From Pleurocapsales cyanobacterium LEGE 06147 (lineage in GTDB: Bacteria > Cyanobacteriota > Cyanobacteriia > Cyanobacteriales > Xenococcaceae): a DNA stretch of 46,334 nt. The stretch spans positions 1-46,334 of the forward strand of contig JADEWQ010000041.1 of assembly GCA_015207585.1 (NCBI GenBank), read 5' to 3'. Below, one piece after another: positions 27,822-35,797 of the stretch. How positions within the stretch are numbered: position 1 is the stretch's first letter; the number at the start of each line of letters is the position of its first letter. A program made the translations under genes and the position numbers. The notes beneath the pieces were generated by a model, which did no database searches, had not been told where the DNA came from, and saw only the letters and a program-made list of their open reading frames with translations.

Positions 27822-28343
27822 TTAAGCAAAAGTTTGAGCAATATTTTTCATAGTACGAAATAGCTTATATGGTTGGTCGGGGAAAGGTTGAAACTCAAAT
27901 CTTTGATAAAAGCTTACGGCTCGCTCGTCAATTGCATCTACTATTACAGCAAAAGAACCAACCTGTTTGCTTGCTTCAAAGCTTTTGTATAGTGCGTCCA
28001 TCAACAATAATTTACCCCACCCGTATCCCTTATAATTTATGTCTACAGCCAATCTCCCAATAAGAGTTACACCAATTAACGGATATTTTGGCAGTTTCTT
28101 AGCAATTGAATTTGGCAGCTCTCCTATACTTATACTGGTCATTGACAGCGTATAATAACCAATTATTTTTTGACGCTCAAGATCGAAAGTCACGTAAGGA
28201 ATTGCTATATTTCTACTTTGATCTTGAGTAACTGTTGCCTGAAAATATCGATCTAATTTTTCGTTACCACATTTAAAAACTGCTCGATTATGGCGTTTTT
28301 CGAGCGGCTCTATGCAAAAATTAACTGCTAAAGGATTTAACAC
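27822..28343 (-). CDS. GNAT acetyltransferase, probable TacT-type toxin
   Basis: 173 residues. The N-terminal VFKCGNEKLDRYFQATVTQD and the acetyl-CoA loop region LAVDINYKGYGWGKLLLMDA are typical of GNAT toxins that acetylate charged tRNAs. The C-terminal half has FAVIVDAIDERAVSFYQRFE then FQPFPDQPYKLFRTMK, with the usual catalytic Tyr region. The DUF1778-type antitoxin is directly upstream, 10 bases away. Toxin function is inferred from that pairing. Confidence 0.85.
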   Translation of the reverse strand: MLNPLAVNFCIEPLEKRHNRAVFKCGNEKLDRYFQATVTQDQSRNIAIPYVTFDLERQKIIGYYTLSMTSISIGELPNSIAKKLPKYPLIGVTLIGRLAVDINYKGYGWGKLLLMDALYKSFEASKQVGSFAVIVDAIDERAVSFYQRFEFQPFPDQPYKLFRTMKNIAQTFA

Positions 28344-28353
28344 TAATCTTTTG

Positions 28354-28665
28354 TTATTTATTCATCACCTGCTTGTACCATTGGGCGTCAGCTATTGACT
28401 TTTTATTAGGTGCAGAAGAATTTAATAGTGCATCAATAAAACAGGCGCGATCTCGCTCAGTTAACTCTAAAACTTCATACTTTTTAATTGTTTCCAGAGA
28501 AGCTTCAGCAAGGACGCTGACCACAAATTCAGTTATGGTCTGTCCGCGCAAATATGCCGCCGTTTCTATTTCTTTTTTTTGCTCCTGTGTTACTCGTGCT
28601 TCTAATCGAGCGGTTTTCTTAGCTCGACTGGCTTTTGAAGAGCCTTTATCTGATGACGTACTCAT
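28354..28665 (-). CDS. DUF1778-type (TacA-like) antitoxin
   Basis: 103 residues. The ribbon-helix-helix head is KTARLEARVTQEQKKEIETA, AYLRGQTITEFVVSVLAEAS. The C-terminal part (YEVLELTERDRACFIDALLN) is the toxin-wrapping segment of this family. The Lys/Ser-rich N-terminus (SSDKGSSKASRAKKT) is longer than usual. It precedes the GNAT toxin gene, the normal order, and would be autoregulated with it. Confidence 0.85.
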   Translation of the reverse strand: MSTSSDKGSSKASRAKKTARLEARVTQEQKKEIETAAYLRGQTITEFVVSVLAEASLETIKKYEVLELTERDRACFIDALLNSSAPNKKSIADAQWYKQVMNK

Positions 28666-28700
28666 GATTTAGTTTTGTATTTTAGTTATATTTTGACATG

Positions 28701-28718
28701 ATGTACGCGCTATGTACG
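28701..28718. promoter_or_regulatory. Possible operator of the toxin-antitoxin pair
   Basis: ATGTACG occurs twice, at 28701 and 28712, with an 11-base period of about one helical turn, 36-64 bases upstream of the antitoxin start. Such spacing suits an RHH repressor, but it is only a pattern. Confidence 0.35.
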
Positions 28719-29003
28719 GACATTTTATTAAGGACAGCGATCGCAAAAGTATTGGGATATGACAACGAAAAGGAATGCTTTGGTTATTCTACTCAAAACT
28801 TTACTCTAGGATAGCTTTCAGTCTTTATACTAATAGCAGTCTCACAACAATGCTACAAATAATTTTTTCTCACAATCGGCAATAAAAGCAAGACATGCTT
28901 TGATGTCTTCAGATGTAAACTCTGATACTTTAGCTTCGCGTACTGGTTGCTCAATCGCCTTACAACTAACCTCTGAACAACGTCCCAAACAATAATACAA
29001 GCC

Positions 29004-29075
29004 GCATAATGCTCAAGTTCAGCCTTGGGCAAACTGCTACGCAGTTTGTCCGTCTGCTGAAACTCATTGTTAGGT
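29004..29075 (-). repeat. attC-like palindrome B (integron cassette site)
   Basis: On the minus strand it begins ACCTAAC and ends ATTATGC, close to the RYYYAAC and GTTRRRY boxes of attC. The arms TTTCAGC/GCTGAACTT pair imperfectly around an inner hairpin, GGGCAAACTGC with GCAGTTTGTCC on the plus strand. It lies 14 bases after the DUF2703 gene stop, where attC sits in a cassette. Confidence 0.45.
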
Positions 29076-29088
29076 AAGGTTAGTCTGG

Positions 29089-29559
29089 CTATGAGCATGA
29101 ATCACATGCGGAGTCCGACGTCGCTTCGGGCATCCGCAAGAATTCTTTTAGATAGCTCGGAATCTCCCGAGTTGGTTGATTAGCCGCTGCCGTCTTGTCT
29201 TTGCGAAGGCTCTGAAGAATTAGGTCAAGGAACAAACCGACAGGCGGGTCTGAAAACTCTTTTCCACCCCATGACCACAGCCGCTCTTCGCTGTTTGGAA
29301 CGTGCTGGGGAACAACTTCTGAATCTGCAACTCGAAACGTCGGAGAACCGACAAAATCAAGTTCCCGTGCCTGTTCTTCAGTCTTCACCGTTATGTGATT
29401 GACCCTCACCTCATAGCCTGCCTCGGCAAGAACCGGTCGTGCGATCTCTAGTGCGGCGTTAAGACGCAACTTCGCGATGTCACATGCACCACAAGATTTC
29501 TTCACACTTTCAGACATATCCACTTCTAGAAAAAGTAGATCGATAGCTTTGGCGTTCAC
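29089..29559 (-). CDS. DUF2703-like thioredoxin-fold protein
   Basis: 156 residues from a GTG that overlaps the arsR stop (GTGTGA); an internal ATG at 29517 (MSESVKKSCGACDIAK) is an alternative. CGAC near the N-terminus and FVGSPTFRVADSEVVP are redox-fold features, and a Cys-rich tail (SACDSCS) could bind metal. DUF2703 proteins are often near arsenic or mercury genes. It is coupled to the ArsR-type regulator. The GC-rich codon choice differs from neighbouring cyanobacterial genes and suggests transfer. Confidence 0.7.
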   Translation of the reverse strand: MNAKAIDLLFLEVDMSESVKKSCGACDIAKLRLNAALEIARPVLAEAGYEVRVNHITVKTEEQARELDFVGSPTFRVADSEVVPQHVPNSEERLWSWGGKEFSDPPVGLFLDLILQSLRKDKTAAANQPTREIPSYLKEFLRMPEATSDSACDSCS

Positions 29560-29852
29560 ACTTCATCTCCAGGTACTGGGTTTCTCAACTCGGCGACAAG
29601 TTGAGAGAACCGCTCTAGAACATGCGTGTTGAGACAGTAGCAAACCGTGGGACCGTCAATGTCGCCTTTGACTAAGCCCGCTTCCTTGAGAACACGGAGG
29701 TGCTGCCAGACTGTTGTCTGTGCTACCGGCAGCTCGTCAACTAAATCGCCGCACACGCAAGATCGCTGGCGAAGGATCTCAACGATCCGCACCCGAATTG
29801 GATGTGACAGTGCCTTAGCGATTCGAGCGAGTTCTTGTGGTTTTTCGTCCAC
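29556..29852 (-). CDS. ArsR/SmtB family metal-responsive repressor
   Basis: 98 residues if read from the GTG at 29852 (VDEKPQELARIAKALSHPIR). An upstream ATG at 29987 would run through the operator and an attC-like site and is rejected. The winged helix is visible (DELPVAQTTVWQHLRVLKEA, GLVKGDIDGPTVCYCLN). The As/metal site is RSCVCGDL, as in ArsR, with further Cys in VCYCLN. It probably senses arsenite or a similar metal and represses itself and the DUF2703 gene. No arsB, acr3 or arsC is adjacent. Confidence 0.8.
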   Translation of the reverse strand: MDEKPQELARIAKALSHPIRVRIVEILRQRSCVCGDLVDELPVAQTTVWQHLRVLKEAGLVKGDIDGPTVCYCLNTHVLERFSQLVAELRNPVPGDEV

Positions 29853-29867
29853 GCGATCTTTTAATTC

Positions 29868-29891
29868 GTAATTCGTAGAATAACGAATTAC
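29868..29891. promoter_or_regulatory. Operator-like inverted repeat upstream of arsR
   Basis: GTAATTCG and CGAATTAC are separated by 8 bases, a perfect 8-bp inverted repeat ending 16 bases before the GTG start. Further ATTCG half-sites overlap it. This is where an ArsR-type repressor would bind. Confidence 0.65.
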
Positions 29892-29918
29892 AGGCGGGAT
29901 GTCAAGAGGTCTCCTGCC

Positions 29919-30000
29919 GCCTAACAAAATGCAGCGGCGGTAAATAACCCTAAAACGAAGCGCAAAATCTACAAACCGCCGCTCCAACGCAGTGTTTGAC
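29919..30000 (-). repeat. attC-like palindrome A (integron cassette site)
   Basis: On the plus strand GCCTAAC starts and GTTTGAC ends an 82-bp imperfect palindrome with TGCAGCGGCGG pairing CCGCCGCTCCA (one mismatch). The conserved 7-mers at the ends, the GC stem and a loop of about 34 bases fit attC. On the minus strand GTTAGGC directly precedes the arsR promoter region, as at a cassette boundary. Confidence 0.5.
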
Positions 30001-30021
30001 CTCGTCTATAATAATGGAAAT

Positions 30022-30531
30022 ATGATGATTGAAACGACCTCAAAGACGGCAAATACTTCAATGCCTGCATCAAATCTCTACGAAACTGATTTTTACGCTT
30101 GGATACAGGAACAGGCAACCTTGCTTCGCGGCAAACAATGGAGTCAGCTTGACCTGCCAAACTTGATTGAGGAGATCGAATCTTTGGGTAAGCAGCAACG
30201 ACAGGAACTTAGAAACCGTCTAAGTGTGCTGATTGGACATCTGCTGAAATGGGAATATCAACCCCAATATCGCAGCCGGAGTTGGCTGGGGACACTTCGC
30301 ATTCAGCGTCGTGATACTTTAAGACTGCTAAAAGATAACCCAAGCCTTAAATCTTATCTTGATGAAGCACTACAGGAAGCGTATGAAAATGCTAGAGATT
30401 TGGCAATGGGAGAAACTAATTTACCAGAACAGACCTTTCCTATCAGTTGTCTTTATACTGTAAGCCAAATTCTCGACGATCGCTTTTATCCAGGTGAGCC
30501 GAGTGAATTAGTAGAGGGTTCAGAATCATAA
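30022..30531 (+). CDS. DUF29 family protein
   Basis: About 169 residues from the ATG at 30022; a GTG at 29992 lies inside the attC-like repeat and is less likely. The family pattern is clear: NLYETDFYAWIQEQATLLRG, LDLPNLIEEIESLGKQQRQE, YQPQYRSRSWLGTLRIQRRD, NPSLKSYLDEALQEAYENAR. It is helical and soluble with unknown function. This copy is intact, unlike the one inside the suf operon. Confidence 0.88.
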   Translation: MMIETTSKTANTSMPASNLYETDFYAWIQEQATLLRGKQWSQLDLPNLIEEIESLGKQQRQELRNRLSVLIGHLLKWEYQPQYRSRSWLGTLRIQRRDTLRLLKDNPSLKSYLDEALQEAYENARDLAMGETNLPEQTFPISCLYTVSQILDDRFYPGEPSELVEGSES

Positions 30532-30552
30532 ATTCTTTAAATCAACATTTTT

Positions 30553-30759
30553 TTATTGCCCTTTTCCTGGTTGGCAATCTGCAAAACCCAATGCCTCTGT
30601 ATCAAGGAAACTGGCGATCGCCATTTCAATTACCGCTTCGACTGGATACTCAATTTCAGTCGCACGAGCAATCAGAGCTTCTCGAATTCGCTCGGGTAAA
30701 CGCCCTAAGATGACTTCGGCATCAGCAGAAGAAAGTTGCTCTTGAAGTTTAGCTTGCAT
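30553..30759 (-). CDS. Small hypothetical protein following the GIY-YIG gene
   Basis: 68 residues: MQAKLQEQLSSADAEVILGR then LPERIREALIARATEIEYPV. It is predicted helical, without Cys or membrane segments, and not recognised. It begins 4 bases after the GIY-YIG gene stop, so the two form an operon. The pairing suggests a partner or regulatory protein. Confidence 0.6.
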   Translation of the reverse strand: MQAKLQEQLSSADAEVILGRLPERIREALIARATEIEYPVEAVIEMAIASFLDTEALGFADCQPGKGQ

Positions 30760-30763
30760 AGAT

Positions 30764-31141
30764 TCATCTCTCAGGTGGAATTTGGACGTTGTAAGGAGAT
30801 TCGGTAGTTCTCAGAATAATTGCTTCTAACTCCAATAGTAGCGCAGGGTTTTCCCAGTGAGAAATTGGCTGCACCGCAATACGAACGTCTTCATCGCTAT
30901 ATTTATCGAGCCACGCCCACAAAAAAGCCTTGTGTCCACCACTGAAGCGACCCCGCAGACTCTTGGTTTTACCGATGTAGAGCAACCCATCAGTTTTGTG
31001 TCTGATTGCATAGATACCAGGACGAGCAGGAATATTGGCAAATTCGCGGTTCAAAGGCTGGCATTGCTCAAAGGGTGTGAAGGCAATTGCATCCAGGATT
31101 CTTTGAGCTTTGATTTGCAATTCAGAGTCGTTTGTAGGCAT
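30764..31141 (-). CDS. GIY-YIG nuclease domain protein
   Basis: 125 residues. The GIY...YIG core is PGIYAIRHKTDGLLYIGKTK, followed by SLRGRFSGGHKAFLWAWL; the conserved Arg is in LRGRF and the Glu in LLELEAIILRTTESPYN. Small GIY-YIG proteins of this kind occur as homing-type or repair nucleases. No target-recognition domain is attached. Confidence 0.8.
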   Translation of the reverse strand: MPTNDSELQIKAQRILDAIAFTPFEQCQPLNREFANIPARPGIYAIRHKTDGLLYIGKTKSLRGRFSGGHKAFLWAWLDKYSDEDVRIAVQPISHWENPALLLELEAIILRTTESPYNVQIPPER

Positions 31142-31245
31142 GAAACTAAGAAAGCTGATTGTACAAAAATCATGCTCTCACAAACTTTGTCATACGTTAT
31201 CTAAGTCACTGTATCCCTATCAAAGAGTTACCGCAAAAATGGGTT

Positions 31246-31380
31246 TAAAGCCCCGTCCTTCTAGGACGGCTTTACTTGGTTTTCAATATAAGCCTTAATC
31301 TTTTCTAATGGCGCACCTCCACAACTAATAGCAAAATAACTCGGATAATCTATGGATGACTCGATCTTTAATACCAACAG
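31246..31380 (-). pseudogene. IS200/IS605 tnpA 3' remnant with end hairpin
   Basis: The minus strand reads SSIDYPSYFAISCGGAPLEK then IKAYIENQVKPS, stopping at 31261. This matches the C-terminus of Y1 (HUH) transposases of the IS200 type (SYFxxSxGGAP...YIExQ). The catalytic HUH and Tyr parts are missing. Just beyond the stop, 31246-31273 forms a hairpin (AAAGCC..GTCCT with AGGAC.GGCTTT) like an IS200/IS605 right end. Confidence 0.75.
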
Positions 31381-31418
31381 ATAACTTCAAAGAATAGTTC
31401 CCACTAATAACCTAAGCG

Positions 31419-31514
31419 GCACAACGACACAGTTGAGCAGCGAGCGATCGCCCCAAACACCCCACCACCAAACTCATTCATCCTCCGATCGTCGCTGAGA
31501 ATTTTCTGTTATAG
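31419..31514 (-). repeat. attC-like palindrome C (integron cassette site)
   Basis: On the plus strand GCACAAC begins and GTTATAG ends a 96-bp imperfect palindrome with CAGCGAGCGATCG pairing CGATCGTCGCTG (one bulged base) and a long loop. It starts 24 bases after the GNAT gene stop in the transcription direction, as expected for a cassette attC. Confidence 0.4.
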
Positions 31515-31537
31515 GGCTGTCAACACACTTCATTGAC

Positions 31538-31966
31538 TTATGGATCTGAACTGCGATTTAAAGAATAACGATTGATATCATCACGCTTCATCCAACCCCG
31601 CCGCTGCCAATACTCATTCGCCAAATCGTTATCAACAAAAACATCAATGTGGGTTTTGAAAATTCCAATAGACTCTAGCCTCGATAGGCAACGTTCAATC
31701 AGTTCTGATGCAATTCCACGTTTTCGATACTCAGGCAAGACGATAACGTGTTGTAAATATCCACGTCTGCCATCGTGTCCGCCCATGGCACAGGCAACGA
31801 CATCTCCACTCTCTAGTGCAACAAAACTGAATCCTGGATTGCGTTCAAGGTAGCGAGCCGTAGTTACTCTTGAATCAGCCGAACGAACTGCCACCCCCGG
31901 AGTTCGTCGCATCAACTTCAACACAGCGTCGTAGTGAGCGATCGTCATTTCGGTAATTTCCATCAT
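31538..31966 (-). CDS. GNAT family N-acetyltransferase
   Basis: 142 residues, one GNAT domain: MTIAHYDAVLKLMRRTPGVA, FSFVALESGDVVACAMGGHD, the acetyl-CoA site LQHVIVLPEYRKRGIASELI and IDVFVDNDLANEYWQRRGWM. No partner antitoxin is adjacent. The attC-like palindrome directly downstream and the kinase gene upstream suggest a mobile cassette origin. The substrate is unknown. Confidence 0.85.
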   Translation of the reverse strand: MMEITEMTIAHYDAVLKLMRRTPGVAVRSADSRVTTARYLERNPGFSFVALESGDVVACAMGGHDGRRGYLQHVIVLPEYRKRGIASELIERCLSRLESIGIFKTHIDVFVDNDLANEYWQRRGWMKRDDINRYSLNRSSDP

Positions 31967-32003
31967 GCCTTACCAGTTCAGTTTTCTTGCAATTTATGTA
32001 ATG

Positions 32004-32948
32004 TTACCAATGGGCTTTTGCGTGAACCCGCAATTTAAGTTGTTCCAACGTATTTCTCTGCTCAATGTTAGGATTTGAACCAAACAAATATAGCCTGTCT
32101 AAATAAACATAAATTGTTCTGAGTCTAAGAAAAAGGTTAATAAGTTTTTCATGGTTATCAGGTAAATTTTTAATTTCAGAGTATCCCGCTAATATCTCTG
32201 ATTTAATTTCTTCTCTGTTATGATTATTGCGAATTGATGAAAGAGAAATAGCAATATCTGAAACAAACCAATGGTAACAGCAATTACCAAAGTCAAAAGC
32301 AATAATTTGGTTTGTAACTGGGTTGTAATGAAAGTTTTGAGGAGCATAATCAGCGTGAATAACGCCAAATGTTTCTGACGACCTATCAAGGTCGTGGCAC
32401 ATACTTAAAACTTCTTGATATTCCTGTCTTGAAAAAAAATCGTCTTGAGGTAGTAACTGTTCTGCTTGTCTAAAAAGTATTTCATCACTCCAAATCCAAG
32501 GCTTTGGGGTTGTCCCAGGCGGGTTATATGATTGAGAAGCTTTGTGAATAGAAGCAAGACTTCTGCCCCACTTACGAAAGAATTGCTTATCCCAATACTG
32601 CGAACCATCTTCAACGCAAATACCGTCAACATATGAAAGAACGGAACAGATGAATAATCCTGATTGGGCAGCAAATTCAGTTGTCAGAAAGCCTTTGGCG
32701 TTGGGAATTCCGTATGCTACGTTTACAGACTGATTCTTTAAATGAGAAAGAAATTTAAGTTCTGCTTGCACCTCTTTATAGCTACGAAAAGTTACGTCTG
32801 TAATTCGTAATATTTGCCAAAAGTTCTCCGAATCTTTAAATCGAAACACAGCACTTCCGGAATTGTTTATATGCTCAACTGTTTCCGGTATTCCGCACCA
32901 TTCATTTACGACTGCTTTGGCTTCAAAAAGTGTCGCATATTTTATCAT
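32004..32948 (-). CDS. Aminoglycoside phosphotransferase-like kinase
   Basis: 314 residues. The nucleotide-binding N-lobe is followed by the catalytic loop VIHADYAPQNFHYNP and metal-binding IIAFDFGNCCYHWFVSDIAI, the Brenner motif and DFG equivalent of the APH/homoserine kinase family. Overall it resembles the homoserine kinase type II/Ser-Thr kinase-like group rather than a known resistance enzyme, so antibiotic resistance should not be assumed. It ends 37 bases before the GNAT gene on the same strand. Confidence 0.8.
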   Translation of the reverse strand: MIKYATLFEAKAVVNEWCGIPETVEHINNSGSAVFRFKDSENFWQILRITDVTFRSYKEVQAELKFLSHLKNQSVNVAYGIPNAKGFLTTEFAAQSGLFICSVLSYVDGICVEDGSQYWDKQFFRKWGRSLASIHKASQSYNPPGTTPKPWIWSDEILFRQAEQLLPQDDFFSRQEYQEVLSMCHDLDRSSETFGVIHADYAPQNFHYNPVTNQIIAFDFGNCCYHWFVSDIAISLSSIRNNHNREEIKSEILAGYSEIKNLPDNHEKLINLFLRLRTIYVYLDRLYLFGSNPNIEQRNTLEQLKLRVHAKAHW

Positions 32949-33152
32949 TTCTTGTTAGCCCAAACATACACTGATGCACCTATTCTTGTTTTTCTTTGAC
33001 TTTAGTTCGCGATAAGAATTGAGCCTGTAGGAAACAAGTATGACCAAAATAGAAGTGACCGCTGAAATGATTGCTAGCAATTTCTTTTTCACGTTGCTAT
33101 CACCCTTCACAGAAAATAGGCATTAGGGACTTGCAAGTAAATAAAATACCAG

Positions 33153-34245
33153 CTAGTTGGGGATAATTGTAATATCCCATTTGGGTAATGTTTCAGACCG
33201 TTGCCAAAAGGATTGATAGTGTTTTAACTCGTCGGGTAAAACTTTAACTCCTTTTTCAGAGGTGGTTTCCACCAAATGCACAATTGGTGCGATTCCTTTC
33301 TTTCGTCAGATTGCTCGCCCATTTTAGAGCAGTTTCCACTGAGTCTAAAATGGCACCATTCCAATAGTTTTCGCTCGTCTGCCCAACATCTTTCAATCGG
33401 ATTATACTTGCTGTGATAGGGAGGATAGTAAATCAGTCGGATTTTTACACCAATTTCCTGGGACAACTCGACCATGGGTTTGATGAATTGGGTTCGGTCA
33501 CTTCGAGTTGCTGCGCCCCCATCGAGGTTAATCACCCATTCATCGAGTTCTGTATTTTGGGGTTGATTTTCGTACCACCAAGCCGTGAAACAATCGACCC
33601 CAAAATCGCTCGTTTCGGCAGACTGCCCCATGTAAATCGACAATTGGTCCTTTTGACTGTTGAGAAGGCCAAACGGCACCAGCATAGCTTGCCATTGGCT
33701 ATCATGGTCATCGGCTTGTTTCGCCTCTAAAGTCCTCGCCTTGTCACCCCGCGCTCGGTTGCCCATCTTGACCTTGGCTTTGCTCTCAATTGATACTCGC
33801 AAGGAGCTGGGATTGTCATCAGAGAGTTGATTTTTGCGGAAAACATTCTCCAAGATGGCATCGGTTGGCGCTATCTTGTTCCGGGGTTTGGTTTTTTGGG
33901 TTTTTTTAAACGAGCTCCTCAGCGATTGAGAATTTCCCCAATTGTCTGGCGAGTTGGTAACTGGGTCTGTGTGTCTCCCTTCTCAAGAATCAATGCCTCC
34001 CGTACCGCTTTGGCACTAATGGGAGCATAACAAAAGATAGATTGAAACTTTGGCTCAGCTTGAGCTTGAGCCTCTACCAGAGAACGGATGTCTGCTTCTC
34101 AATTGGGCAACCTTTCCTCGCTTTTATGACAGCCCCTGGCTCGATAGTTATCAAGGCAGAGAATCCCTGTTTTTCTCTCTTGCAAACCCCGTTGAACACT
34201 ATGTCGATTCCAACCTAAAATAGTTTCTGCTTTGCCAAATTATGA
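33153..34245 (-). pseudogene. ISAzo13-family transposase with several frameshifts
   Basis: The pieces join across frames: AETILGWNRHSVQRGLQERK, CHKSEERLPN then a stop, EADIRSLVEAQAQAEPKFQS, ISAKAVREALILEKGD, TRQTIGEILNR then a stop, FRKNQLSDDNPSSLRVSIES, VINLDGGAATRSDRTQFIKP, IYYPPYHSKYNPIERCW, then ENYWNGAILDSVETALKWAS and VLPDELKHYQSFW ... DITIIPN ending at 33153. The second DDE Asp and final Glu are visible, but at least four frame breaks and nonsense codons disable it. The N-terminus is missing. GGGACTTGCAAGTAAATAAA at 33125-33144 may be one element end. Confidence 0.82.
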
Positions 34246-34578
34246 AATGTGCTAAATTGCCAGACAGAACCAAGGCAATAAACAGGTAAGAGCAAAGTGC
34301 GATCGGGTTTGGCGATCGCGTCGCTCTGAGAGTGCTCGCAATCTCCCGATTATTCGGAGAAAACTGCTGCATCAAGTCACTGAATTCCAGAATCGAATCA
34401 ATAGCGAATTGAATAGATTAGCGTAGGGTTTGAATAGAGATACCAATATTTATCTCTCATGCTGTAATAACTCTTCCAATTCAGCTCGTAAGTACCGCAT
34501 TTGGCGAGAGCGATCGCCTTTTAGAGCGGTAGCTCTTTATGATTTAACTAGAGCAAGCTGGTAGGATTTTCTATATTT
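34246..34578. other. Intergenic region with coding debris
   Basis: HIP1 sites are present. A minus-strand fragment near 34455-34515 reads GDRSRQMRYLRAELEELLQH ER then stops, like the C-terminus of some helical protein. I see no complete gene. Confidence 0.3.
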
Positions 34579-35058
34579 ATGTCAAAACCTCTACCTCATA
34601 CTACCAAGATCAATAATCTCCGTCGTCTTTCTCAATTACTCGACAATGCTATTCCTATTCCTGGAACTGGCTATCGTCTTGGGATAGACCCCATTTTAGG
34701 ATTACTTCCTGGAGGTGGCGATACGATAGCAGGTGCTTTAGGAGCTTATATCGTTATCGAAGCTGCACGGATGGGACTATCCCCCAAAGTCGTGGGGCAA
34801 ATGGTAGGCAATATTATATTCGATTCAGTAGTAGGTATTGTTCCAGTTTTAGGCGATCTCTTCGATGTCGGCTGGAAAGCTAATGTCAAGAACATGGCTT
34901 TACTAGAAAAACATTTACACGAGACACAGCAAAATCAAAAGGGCAACCTCCTATTTCTAATTGGCTTAATTATCCTTTTAACAATAATAGTAATAGGATT
35001 TACTACTTGGACAGTGTTGGTAATTCGTTGGTTATGGAATGTAATTAAAAATGTTTAA
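34579..35058 (+). CDS. DUF4112 membrane protein
   Basis: 159 residues. The family core is LSQLLDNAIPIPGTGYRLGI, DPILGLLPGGGDTIAGALGA and GNIIFDSVVGIVPVLGDLFD followed by GWKANVKNMALLEKHL. One clear C-terminal membrane helix (LLFLIGLIILLTIIVIGFTT) is present. DUF4112 is of unknown function. The stop codon overlaps the start of the next gene by 8 bases. Confidence 0.9.
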   Translation: MSKPLPHTTKINNLRRLSQLLDNAIPIPGTGYRLGIDPILGLLPGGGDTIAGALGAYIVIEAARMGLSPKVVGQMVGNIIFDSVVGIVPVLGDLFDVGWKANVKNMALLEKHLHETQQNQKGNLLFLIGLIILLTIIVIGFTTWTVLVIRWLWNVIKNV

Positions 35059-35263
35059 ACCAGAAATCCAAATCTACAATCACGACGGCAGTTTTCGTTA
35101 TCGAATGGCAGTAGAAAGAATACCTGTTAAAGGTGACTTGCTACAGTTAGATGGTTTTTTCTATGAGGTAGAGAAAGTTCTATTTAGCGATAACGGTATC
35201 CTAAGAGTATTACTTTCTCAAGAGAATTTGGATTTGAGTTTAGGAGAGTTTACAGAGCCGTAA
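35051..35263 (+). CDS. Small hypothetical protein coupled to the DUF4112 gene
   Basis: 70 residues: MFKPEIQIYNHDGSFRYRMA, VERIPVKGDLLQLDGFFYEV and so on to GEFTEP. It is beta-rich in appearance, with no membrane segment and not recognised. Overlap with the upstream gene (ATGTTTAA) indicates translational coupling. A tnpB fragment starts just downstream. Confidence 0.65.
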   Translation: MFKPEIQIYNHDGSFRYRMAVERIPVKGDLLQLDGFFYEVEKVLFSDNGILRVLLSQENLDLSLGEFTEP

Positions 35264-35284
35264 ACGAAAACCAAGTTCTCATTT

Positions 35285-35587
35285 GTGAGAACATTAAGAT
35301 CGATAAATAGGTTTTTTCCTTCTTCTAAAGCTTGTAATCATTGCCTGAATGTTATTGATAGCTTGCCTTTGGACCTTCGCCGTTGGGATTGTCCTAGCTG
35401 TGGAACAAAAAATATTAATAGAGACATCAATGCATCTAAAAACATCAGAGATAAAGGCTTAAGAATTTTATTCTCCTCTGGGACGGGGAAGACTGTCAAT
35501 GGAAGCAGTGTCAGACAACGCAGAGGGCGTAAGTCCAGGATCGTTGCTACTGCTGATGAAGTTGGAAGCTGCTCTTATAATCTTTGA
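35285..35587 (+). pseudogene. TnpB C-terminal fragment
   Basis: It reads RFFPSSKACNHCLNVIDSLP, RWDCPSC and NRDINASKNIRDKGLRIL: the zinc ribbon (CNHC/CPSC) and the last RuvC Asp of TnpB. Everything before is missing. It is a relative of the fragment at 1963 (RWFPSSKTCNVCLSVVGSLP), so both come from the same element family. The 3' part (TGKTVNGSSVRQRRGRKSRI) overlaps where the guide RNA scaffold would be. Confidence 0.8.
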
Positions 35588-35797
35588 TTTAAGAGCAGCA
35601 GTTCACTCATGTTATAGTCTCAAAAAAATATCAGAAGACTTTAAAGGTGTTGCTCATCCTAAGATAGAGCTAATGTATTGGGCTAGTTCGGTTAAATTAT
35701 CAATGTTATTGCAGTATTGTTCAGCTTGCTTCTGTCCCATGCCCAAATCTCTCAAAAAGCCAACCATACAGTTATACATCGTAACCTCAGCTAGATA

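Noticed and set aside
28853-29098. 81-codon minus-strand frame LIARLTLPNNEFQQTDKLRS
   Set aside because: It overlaps the attC-like palindrome B; palindromic sequence often gives chance open frames, and no family resemblance was seen.
29853-29987. Extended ATG start of the ArsR regulator
   Set aside because: It would translate through the operator-like inverted repeat and an attC-like site; the extra residues do not look like ArsR.
32004-32948. Calling the APH-fold kinase an antibiotic resistance gene
   Set aside because: The fold and catalytic loop are shared with many metabolic kinases; nothing in the sequence points to an aminoglycoside substrate.
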